Assembly: GCA_025698895.1 (NCBI GenBank)
Contig: JAILWO010000001.1
Location: 1,461,001-1,525,000 of the forward strand
Length of the DNA: 64,000 nucleotides
DNA from: Rhizobiaceae bacterium
Lineage (GTDB): Bacteria > Pseudomonadota > Alphaproteobacteria > Rhizobiales > Rhizobiaceae
Reading direction: 5' to 3'
The notes under the pieces are model-generated. The model had not been told where the DNA came from. It did not search any database and was given only the letters and a program-made list of their open reading frames with translations. Positions 57,179-64,000 of this stretch are shown here, in pieces. Numbering within the stretch: the stretch's first letter is position 1; each line of letters starts with the position of its first letter. Position numbers and translations under genes: made by a program.

Positions 57179-57991
57179 ATGTGGAACACTGAAGGGCCGC
57201 TGTCGATCGTGGCGGGCGGCGCGAAGCTGGAAGCCCGCTGCTGGGGACCTCCACCTGGCCGCGCGCGAACCGTGGTGCTGCTGCACGAGGGGCTGGGTTC
57301 GACCGGCCTGTGGCGTGACTTCCCCCAGAAGCTGGCGCAGGCGAGCGGCCACGGCGTGTTCGCCTTCTCGCGGCGCGGCTACGGCGCGTCCGATCCCGCC
57401 GACCTGCCGCGCCCGGTCGACTACATGACGCGCGAGGCGCTCGACGTACTGCCCGAGGTCCTCGACCGGATCGGCTTCGAGAAGGGCGTTCTGGCCGGCC
57501 ATTCCGACGGCGCCACGATCGCCGCCATCCACGCCGGAACCGTGCAGGACCACAGGGTGCGCGGCGTGGTGCTGATCGCGCCGCATTTTTTCACCGAGCC
57601 GGAAGGGCTGGCGTCGATAGCCGAGGCCAGGGTCGCCTACGAGACCGGCGGCCTGAAAGAAAAGCTCGCGCGCCATCATGCCGATCCCGATAACGCCTTT
57701 CGGGGCTGGAACGATGCCTGGCTGACCCCTGCCTTCCACGATTGGAACGTCGAGGAGGTGATCGCCTATATCCGCGTTCCGGTCCTCGCGATCCAGGGAA
57801 CCGAAGACCGCTACGGCACGCGGGCCCAGATCGCGGCGCTGGAGGATCAGATCTACAGCCCGCTCGACGTCGAGATGATCGAGGGCTGCGGCCATTCCCC
57901 CCATGCCGAGGCCCCGGACCGGACGCTGGCAGTGATCGCCGACTATCTGGCGCGGCTGGAGCGGATAGACCGGCCCGATCTGGCGGCGTGA
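57179..57991 (+). CDS. Alpha/beta hydrolase
   Basis: 270 residues, cytoplasmic. Nucleophile serine in GHSDGA (about 107-112), acid in GTEDRY (near 210), histidine in GCGHSPHAE (near 240). HEGLGSTGLWRDFP near the N-terminus forms the oxyanion loop. GGAGGCAGG precedes the ATG; it follows the CoA ligase by 29 bases. May hydrolyse a CoA thioester or ring-cleavage lactone from the same pathway; this is inference. Confidence 0.83.
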   Translation: MWNTEGPLSIVAGGAKLEARCWGPPPGRARTVVLLHEGLGSTGLWRDFPQKLAQASGHGVFAFSRRGYGASDPADLPRPVDYMTREALDVLPEVLDRIGFEKGVLAGHSDGATIAAIHAGTVQDHRVRGVVLIAPHFFTEPEGLASIAEARVAYETGGLKEKLARHHADPDNAFRGWNDAWLTPAFHDWNVEEVIAYIRVPVLAIQGTEDRYGTRAQIAALEDQIYSPLDVEMIEGCGHSPHAEAPDRTLAVIADYLARLERIDRPDLAA

Positions 57992-58506
57992 GACTGACAG
58001 CCCTCGCGCTCCCCGAGGTGCCGCACATCCCCGGTCGCAATGTGCGTCCCGAAGCCGGCCTGTTCTTTGACATCGCGCAAGCGGCGCCGGAGACGACCGA
58101 TCCGGCGCGATGGCGTGACAACCGGGCATGGCTCTACGGTGTCGATCTCTATGCCGGCGGCTTTTTCTGGGAGACGCACGAGGTTTGGGAGCCGGTCTGG
58201 ATGGGCGCTCGTCCCAACAGCCCGGAACGGACGTTGGTCCAAGGGCTGATCCACCTCGCCAACGCCTGCCTGAAACTCGAAATGAGCCGCCTCAATGCTG
58301 CGCGGCGCCTCACGGCGCTGGCGGCTGGCTGTCTCGGTGATGCGCGCTCGGCTGGGCCGACCGGCCTGATGGGCGTGGATATGCCGCCGCTGTTGGCCGA
58401 TCTCGACCGGTTCGCGACCCTGCTGCGGAACGCTTCAGGCGCTGATGGGCCGGTCGGCGCGCGCCCTGTCCTGCGGCTCGCCGGGGCGGTCGAGGAAGGC
58501 CCATGA
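57988..58506 (+). CDS. DUF309-family protein
   Basis: 172 residues. The DUF309 core FFWETHEVWEPVW (about 53-65) and LIHLANACLKLEM helix are present; histidines and glutamates there could bind metal. GTG start overlaps the hydrolase stop (GTGA), so it is co-translated. Its last 72 bases overlap the convergent acyltransferase gene. No experimentally settled function for the family. Confidence 0.8.
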   Translation: MRLTALALPEVPHIPGRNVRPEAGLFFDIAQAAPETTDPARWRDNRAWLYGVDLYAGGFFWETHEVWEPVWMGARPNSPERTLVQGLIHLANACLKLEMSRLNAARRLTALAAGCLGDARSAGPTGLMGVDMPPLLADLDRFATLLRNASGADGPVGARPVLRLAGAVEEGP

Positions 58507-59553
58507 CGGACGCTCGAACAGGAAGCGCCCGTAGCCGCTCCAATGGATCAGCCCATAGAGCAGTACCGGACCGACGACGCCGGCGGTCGTGACCATCAGC
58601 GAGACCAGGCCAGGATCGGTGACTATGCCGGTCTTGACGAGGATGGCCCGGCTGACCGCCATCGGCAGGAAGAAGGCGAGGTAGACAACGATCGAATGCG
58701 CGCCCAGCCAGGTCAGCCAGGCGGCGCCGCGAAGGCGGGCAACGAGCGCCGCGAGCGAACAGATCGCCAGCGCGCCGGCAAGGCCGAGCGCGAGCGAGAC
58801 CAGCGGCAGTTCCGACCAGCCGCCGGTCTGGCCCGAGAAGCCTGTCTCGGGTTGAATAAGCCAGGTGAGCGCGGCCGGCGCGGGCGCAAAGACCAGCGCG
58901 GCGTTGACCGGCGCCCACAGTGCCAGGATGCCGAACGCGCGCCCGGGATAGGCCCGCAGCCATTCAGCGATCGCGAAGATACGCGTGGCAAAGGCGTAGC
59001 CGGCGAAGAAATAGACATAGCGCGCGCAGAACTCGTCGAAAATTAGCCAGCCTGTATGAACCGGCAGCATCTCGAGCAGCGCGGCCCAGGCGAAGACGAA
59101 CCGGACCGGCAGCGACCGCACCATCCGCGTGACCATGAAGAAAACGGGCAGGATATAGATGAACCACAGCGTGCCGAACGGCTCCACGAAGGCCAGCAGA
59201 TAGTCTGTCAACGCTGCCGCCGCGCCATCCTCCATCGCAATGCCGGGCGCCTTGAAGACGAACTGGATTGTCAGCCATAGCACGTAGAAATAAGCGAAAT
59301 GCACGACCTTGCGGTCGACATAGCGCCTGAGCGGCCGATCGATGACGAGGCCGAGAAAAAGACCCGAAATCAGGAAGAAATCGGGCATCCGGAATGGGCG
59401 GGCGAACGACACCACCCAATGCATGAAGCCTTCGCCGCCCATCGCCAGCCCCACGCCGATGGTGGAATGCATCATCACCACGAAGATGATGCACATGCCC
59501 TTGGCCGCATCGACCCAGTCAACGCGCTGCGCGCCTGTCGTCATCGTTGCCAT
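58435..59553 (-). CDS. Acyltransferase-3 family membrane protein
   Basis: 372 residues, ten predicted spans. The N-terminal VDWVDAAKGMCIIFVVMMHS carries the family histidine, and RMPDFFLISGLFLG follows. Members acylate or modify surface sugars (OpgC/OafA-like). Convergent with the DUF309 gene, overlapping it by 72 bases. Substrate unknown. ATG at 59553 preferred over an upstream start 14 codons earlier. Confidence 0.82.
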   Translation of the reverse strand: MATMTTGAQRVDWVDAAKGMCIIFVVMMHSTIGVGLAMGGEGFMHWVVSFARPFRMPDFFLISGLFLGLVIDRPLRRYVDRKVVHFAYFYVLWLTIQFVFKAPGIAMEDGAAAALTDYLLAFVEPFGTLWFIYILPVFFMVTRMVRSLPVRFVFAWAALLEMLPVHTGWLIFDEFCARYVYFFAGYAFATRIFAIAEWLRAYPGRAFGILALWAPVNAALVFAPAPAALTWLIQPETGFSGQTGGWSELPLVSLALGLAGALAICSLAALVARLRGAAWLTWLGAHSIVVYLAFFLPMAVSRAILVKTGIVTDPGLVSLMVTTAGVVGPVLLYGLIHWSGYGRFLFERPSWAFLDRPGEPQDRARADRPISA

Positions 59554-59708
59554 CCGTCCCGATCCGTTGCGGCGCGACACTAGACCCTGCGGCATCTGGA
59601 TTGCGTTAACGCCGGACGTGCGCCCGCGAGCAGGCTTAACTCCCCCTTAAAGACGCCGGGCCTACGAGAACGACAGGGCTATGTCCGGCTGGACGACGGG
59701 ACGGATGG

Positions 59709-61892
59709 ATGGGCAGGCGCAAGCCGCGAAGGCGCGTTGAACCGACTTTCGAGCGCGCGCAAAAGCCGCGCGGACGCTCGCTTTCGGCGAGCGAGGACGA
59801 CCGCGTCGTGCCCTCGCGTCGCAAGTCGCGGAAGAAGTCTGCCAGTGGGTCAAAATCGCGGCGGCGGGGCGGTCGCAGGCGCGGCCTGATCGGACTGCTG
59901 GGGCGCGGCGTCTACTGGTCTTTCGTGCTGGCGATCTGGGCTGGCATCGGCGTGGCCGGGCTGGTCGCCTACTACGGCGCGCAGATGCCCTCGGCCACCA
60001 CCTGGGCTATCCCCGACCGGCCACCGAACGTCAAGATCGTGGCCGTCGATGGCGAACTGCTCGCCAATCGCGGCATGACCGGCGGCGAGGCCGTCGGCCT
60101 GCACGAAATGTCGCCCTTCATTCCCGCCGCCGTGATCGCGATCGAGGATCGGCGCTTCCGCGACCATTTCGGCGTCGATCCGTTCGGCCTGGCGCGCGCC
60201 ATGCTGGCGAATCTGCTGGAAGGCTCCGTCGTGCAGGGCGGCTCGACACTGACCCAGCAGCTTGCCAAGAACCTGTTCCTGGAGCCCGAGCGCACTGTCG
60301 AGCGCAAGGTTCAGGAAGTGCTTCTGGCGCTGTGGCTGGAGCAGACCTACGACAAGGACCAGATTCTGGAGATGTATCTCAACCGGGTCTATTTCGGCTC
60401 GGGCGCCTATGGCGTGGAGGCAGCCTCGCGGCGCTATTTCAACAAGTCGGCGCGCGACGTGACGCTGGCGGAGGCCGCGCTCCTGGCCGGCCTGTTGAAG
60501 GCGCCCTCGCGCCTGTCGCCGGCGCGCGACCCCAAGGCGGCCGAAGCGCGCACCCGGCTCGTGCTCCAGGCGATGCGCCAGGCCGGCACGATCGACGACA
60601 GCGAATGGACCCAGGCGGTGAACGCGCCGGCTCGGCGCGCGCCCGCTTTTTGGACCGGCTCCGAGCACTACGCCGCCGACCGCGTGATGGAAGACCTGCC
60701 CTCGCTGATCGGCGAAGTGCGCTCGGACGTGATCGTGGAGACAACGATCGACCTGACGCTTCAGACCTTCGCCGAAATATCGATCCGCAACCTGATCGAC
60801 GAGAAGGGCGGGGAGCTGGCCGTGAGCCAGGGAGCGCTCGTTTCGATCGACGCGACGGGCGCGATCCGCGCCATGGTCGGCGGGCGCGACTATGCGTCGA
60901 GCCAGTTCGACCGCGTTTCCGAGGCGCGCCGCCAGCCAGGCTCTGCCTTCAAGCCTTTCGTGTTCCTGGCCGCGATGGAGCATGGCCTGACCCCCGACAC
61001 CATCCGCACCGATAAGCCGATCCGCATCGGCAAGTGGACGCCCGGCAACTACAAGGACAAGTTCCACGGACCGGTGACGCTGACGGAGGCGCTGGCGAAA
61101 TCCATGAACTCGGTCTCCGCCCAGCTCGTGCTGGAAGTCGGACCGAAAGCGGTGGTTGAGGCCGCGCACCGCCTGGGCATCGTCTCGAAACTGCAGGCCA
61201 ACGCCTCGATCGCGCTTGGCACGTCGGAGGTGACGCCGATGGAATTGACTGCGGCCTACATACCCTTCGCCAATGGCGGCTATCGGCCTGATCTGCACCT
61301 GGTCACGCGGGTGACGACACCGGGCGGCAAGGTACTTTACGAGCGCGGGCGGGGCAATCTGAAGCGCGTGCTACGGCCCGAGACCGTGGGTATGATGAAC
61401 GCGATGATGCGCCGAACCGTCGAGAGCGGCACGGCCCGCAAGGCCGCCTTCGGCTGGCCGGCGGCCGGCAAGACGGGCACCAGCCAGAATTCGCGCGATG
61501 CCTGGTTCATAGGCTACACCGCCAATCTCGTGACGGGCGTGTGGTTTGGAAACGACGACGGATCCCCGACCAAGAGCATCACCGGCGGCACATTGCCCGT
61601 GCAGGCCTGGCAGGAATTCATGGAGGCCGCGCATGGCGGTGTGCCGGTCGCGGACCTGCCAGGCGGATGGAACGGCCGTGCATTGACCGTTTCCGCCGGC
61701 GGAGGCGGGACAAGCGGCGAGAGTGCCTATCGCGCGACCGGCGAGGCGGCCGTGTTCCAGCCGCAGCCGGGCGAGGCAACGCCATCGACCACCAGTTCGA
61801 TCGCGCCGCGTCCCCGCGCCGGCGTTGGTGAGCCCAACGGACGCGACCGCTCGATCCTGGACATCATCAAGGACGGCGCCGGCCTGTTCTGA
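59709..61892 (+). CDS. Class A penicillin-binding protein (PBP1A-type)
   Basis: 727 residues. A basic cytoplasmic N-tail (1-58) and one span (about 62-86) precede a GT51 glycosyltransferase domain with catalytic Glu in EDRRFRDHFGVDP (near 142). The transpeptidase domain has SAFK (serine near 412), SMN (near 465) and KTGTS (near 587). Builds and cross-links peptidoglycan in the periplasm. The C-terminal 60 residues are Gly/Pro/Ser-rich. Confidence 0.94.
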   Translation: MGRRKPRRRVEPTFERAQKPRGRSLSASEDDRVVPSRRKSRKKSASGSKSRRRGGRRRGLIGLLGRGVYWSFVLAIWAGIGVAGLVAYYGAQMPSATTWAIPDRPPNVKIVAVDGELLANRGMTGGEAVGLHEMSPFIPAAVIAIEDRRFRDHFGVDPFGLARAMLANLLEGSVVQGGSTLTQQLAKNLFLEPERTVERKVQEVLLALWLEQTYDKDQILEMYLNRVYFGSGAYGVEAASRRYFNKSARDVTLAEAALLAGLLKAPSRLSPARDPKAAEARTRLVLQAMRQAGTIDDSEWTQAVNAPARRAPAFWTGSEHYAADRVMEDLPSLIGEVRSDVIVETTIDLTLQTFAEISIRNLIDEKGGELAVSQGALVSIDATGAIRAMVGGRDYASSQFDRVSEARRQPGSAFKPFVFLAAMEHGLTPDTIRTDKPIRIGKWTPGNYKDKFHGPVTLTEALAKSMNSVSAQLVLEVGPKAVVEAAHRLGIVSKLQANASIALGTSEVTPMELTAAYIPFANGGYRPDLHLVTRVTTPGGKVLYERGRGNLKRVLRPETVGMMNAMMRRTVESGTARKAAFGWPAAGKTGTSQNSRDAWFIGYTANLVTGVWFGNDDGSPTKSITGGTLPVQAWQEFMEAAHGGVPVADLPGGWNGRALTVSAGGGGTSGESAYRATGEAAVFQPQPGEATPSTTSSIAPRPRAGVGEPNGRDRSILDIIKDGAGLF

Positions 61893-61896
61893 CGGC

Positions 61897-62937
61897 TCAG
61901 GCCGTCAACACGACTTTGACGCTGCGGGTGCGGTCGAGCGCCAGTTCGAAAGCCTGCGGCGCTTCGACAAGCGGCCGCTCGGCCGTCACCAGCGCCGAGA
62001 CGTCGACGCGGCCGTCCGCGATCAGCCTGACGGCCTCGGCGAACTCCCGGTCGAAGCGGAAGGAGCCGCGCAGATCGATCTCGCGCGCCATCACCGCATT
62101 GGCCGGCGTCGGGATGTCGCCTCCGGGCAGATTGCCGATCTGCACGACGATGCCGCCACGCCGGACGTGACGGATCGCCGAAGACAGGCCTGTCGCGGTG
62201 CCGGATACCTCGAACACGACGTCGAAGGACCGTTCGGCGGCGGCGTGGGCCAGCGCGGCCTCGCCTGTCGATACGTCGTGGGCCGCGTCTGCGCCCAGTT
62301 TCGTGGCGAAGGCGAGCGGGGCGGCGGCGATGTCGACGACCTCGACGGCGGCCGCGCCGGCAAGCTTCGCGGACATCATGGTGAGCAGCCCGATGGGTCC
62401 TGACCCGATCACGGCCGCGCGGCGCCCTGCCAGCGGTCCGGCGCGTGAGACCGCATGGAGGCAGACCGCCAGCGGCTCGGCGAGCGCGGCGGCGGAAAAG
62501 GGCACGTGGTCGGGAACTGGCACGCACTGCGCCGGCACGGCGTCGAACATGGTCGCGAAGCCGCCCTGCATGTGCGGCGTCTTCGACGCGGAGCCCATGA
62601 AATAGATGTTCTCGCAAAGATTGGCGCGGCCCTCGCGGCAGCGCGGGCAGGTTCCGCACCAGCGCGACGGGTTGACCGCCACCCGGTCGCCGGCCGAGAG
62701 ACCCGGTGCGCCGTCCGCGATCTCCACGATCGTGCCGGCGATTTCGTGACCCAGCACCAGAGGCGACGTCACAACGAAATCGCCGGTGCGCGCATGGCGG
62801 AAATAGTGCAGATCCGAGCCGCACACTCCGCCGGCGCCGAAAGCGATCCGCACCATGCCCGGCGCCAGCGGCTCGAGATCGCGTTCCTCGACCCGCAGGT
62901 CGCGCGGTCCGTGAAGCACGGCGGCTGTCGCCTTCAT
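61897..62937 (-). CDS. Zinc alcohol dehydrogenase, L-idonate 5-dehydrogenase-like
   Basis: 346 residues. Catalytic zinc site from CGSDLHY (Cys about 39) and GHE (about 64), structural zinc CGTCPRCREGRANLC (about 94-108), and a Rossmann GSGPIGLL. Sequence fits sugar-acid/polyol dehydrogenases such as idonate 5-dehydrogenase. Its ATG overlaps the TRAP permease stop (ATGA), so the imported solute is probably its substrate. Confidence 0.88.
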   Translation of the reverse strand: MKATAAVLHGPRDLRVEERDLEPLAPGMVRIAFGAGGVCGSDLHYFRHARTGDFVVTSPLVLGHEIAGTIVEIADGAPGLSAGDRVAVNPSRWCGTCPRCREGRANLCENIYFMGSASKTPHMQGGFATMFDAVPAQCVPVPDHVPFSAAALAEPLAVCLHAVSRAGPLAGRRAAVIGSGPIGLLTMMSAKLAGAAAVEVVDIAAAPLAFATKLGADAAHDVSTGEAALAHAAAERSFDVVFEVSGTATGLSSAIRHVRRGGIVVQIGNLPGGDIPTPANAVMAREIDLRGSFRFDREFAEAVRLIADGRVDVSALVTAERPLVEAPQAFELALDRTRSVKVVLTA

Positions 62938-64000
62938 CGGATCAGCCCGAGCTGGGTGGGCAGCCACAGCGTGACGGCCGGCACGAAGGTGATGATGCCG
63001 AGCGCGATGAACAGGGGAACCAGCCAGGGCAGGATGGCGATGGTGGTCCGCTCGATCGACAGTTTCGATATGCGCGACAGGACGTAGAGGATCATGCCGA
63101 CGGGCGGAGTAAGCAGGCCGATCATGAGGTTGAGCGTGATGATCAACCCCAGATGCACCGGGTCGATTCCGTAACGCGCCGCGATCGGCATGAGGATGGG
63201 CACCAGGATGGTTATGGCGGCGATCGTGTCGAGGAAGCAGCCGACCACCAGCAGCAGGATGTTGGCCAGGATCAGGAAGGCCCACCAGTTGTCGGTCAGC
63301 GAGAAGACGAAGTTGGAGAACAGGGTGGCCGCCTGGCTGACGGTGAGAAGCCAGGCGAAGATCGACGCGGCCGTGACGATGAACAGCACGCTCGCCGTCG
63401 TCTCGATCGTCTCGAAGCTTGCCTTGGCCACGGTGCGCCAGGTCATGGTGCGATAGCGCACCAGTCCGAGGAACAGCGACCAGAGCACAGCCGCGACCGC
63501 GGCCTCTGTCGGCGTGAACCAGCCCATCGTCATGCCGCCGATCAGGATGATCGGCGTCATCAGTGCCATGACCGCCGAGAAGTCGAACCACCAGTCGAGC
63601 AGGACCAGCGCGACCAGGACGGCGATGACCGCGATGTTGACCGAAACGCCGGTCCGCACCAGTGCATAGATCGCCAGCGGCACGCAGAAGACCACGACGA
63701 CCTCGATCGCTGCCGCGCCCAGCCGCCTGAGTTCGAAGGGCGTGTCCGAACCCCAGCCCTTGCGATGGGCGAAGATGGCGACGGTGCCCATCATCAGCGC
63801 CGTCATGACCACGCCCGGCAGGATTCCGGCCATGAACAGCGCGCCGATGGAGACGTTGGCCATCATGCCGTAGATGACGAATGGCAGCGACGGCGGGATG
63901 ATCGGCCCGAGCGTGGCCGAGGCGGCGGTCACCCCGACGGCGGCCTCGGTCGGATAGCCGTGGTCCTTCATCGCCTTGATCTCGATCGTGCCGATGCCGG
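62934..64000 (-). CDS. TRAP transporter large permease, partial
   Basis: Large permease of a second TRAP system; at least 355 residues in frame to the window edge, start beyond it. Signatures TLGPIIPPSLPFVIYG and NLMIGLLTPPVGMILYV are present, about 10 spans visible. Translationally coupled to the idonate-dehydrogenase-like gene. The receptor and small permease should lie just outside the window. Confidence 0.92.
   Translation of the reverse strand, partial: GIGTIEIKAMKDHGYPTEAAVGVTAASATLGPIIPPSLPFVIYGMMANVSIGALFMAGILPGVVMTALMMGTVAIFAHRKGWGSDTPFELRRLGAAAIEVVVVFCVPLAIYALVRTGVSVNIAVIAVLVALVLLDWWFDFSAVMALMTPIILIGGMTMGWFTPTEAAVAAVLWSLFLGLVRYRTMTWRTVAKASFETIETTASVLFIVTAASIFAWLLTVSQAATLFSNFVFSLTDNWWAFLILANILLLVVGCFLDTIAAITILVPILMPIAARYGIDPVHLGLIITLNLMIGLLTPPVGMILYVLSRISKLSIERTTIAILPWLVPLFIALGIITFVPAVTLWLPTQLGLIR

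Overview
The window is a 64 kb piece of a GC-rich alphaproteobacterial chromosome, most likely Hyphomicrobiales (Rhizobiales) of the Phyllobacteriaceae/Mesorhizobium type. This rests on several recognised features: a class II (CP4-like) EPSP synthase in an aroA-SDR-cmk-rpsA block, trpF-trpB-trpA-accD-folC gene order, a BA14K-type surface protein, an Irr-type iron control element beside bfd-bfr, and a FosX protein very like the one known from Mesorhizobium loti inside the phn operon. The species cannot be named from the sequence alone. No transposase, integrase, prophage or CRISPR array was seen.

Bases 1-11470 are a plant cell-wall sugar island. It holds the end of uxaC, a TRAP importer (binding protein, small and large permease), an FCD-type GntR regulator, kduI, kduD and kdgF for unsaturated uronates, then gnd, an aldo/keto reductase, a GH43 beta-xylosidase and a convergent aldose epimerase. 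Bases 11471-16775 carry small envelope and hypothetical proteins, rpsU, a BtuF-like protein, and the bacterioferritin pair bfd-bfr downstream of a perfect Irr box, separated by palindromic intergenic repeats.

Bases 16776-30719 are a complete carbon-phosphorus lyase locus on the minus strand. One operon is phnC-phnD-phnE-phnE-DUF1045-phnM-phnN. The second is phnG-phnH-phnI-fosX-phnJ-NIPSNAP-phnK-phnL-hexapeptide transferase. The regulator phnF is divergent to the second. Each operon is preceded by an 11-bp-period Pho box array, so phosphate starvation should drive both, and fosX is wired into phosphonate use. A YnjB/YnjC-type importer without an adjacent ATPase follows.

Bases 33985-35621 hold an aldose dehydrogenase plus lactonase pair (oxidative pentose/hexose entry). 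Next are a GGDEF-EAL protein with a degenerate GGDEF motif and a divergent GT-C / GT2-GtrA set resembling three-part Gtr glycosylation systems. Housekeeping genes follow: gshB, comM, folC, accD (without any cysteine), trpA, cutA, trpB, trpF, an EF-hand protein, tRNA-Ala(GGC), a TIGR02300 protein, aroA, an SDR, cmk and rpsA with a strong terminator.

Bases 55593-58506 are a three-gene operon (benzoate-CoA-ligase family enzyme, alpha/beta hydrolase, DUF309 protein) behind a TGCA-N6-TGCA motif that resembles a BoxR site. The window ends with an acyltransferase-3 membrane protein, a class A PBP, and a zinc alcohol dehydrogenase translationally coupled to a second TRAP large permease that runs off the edge.
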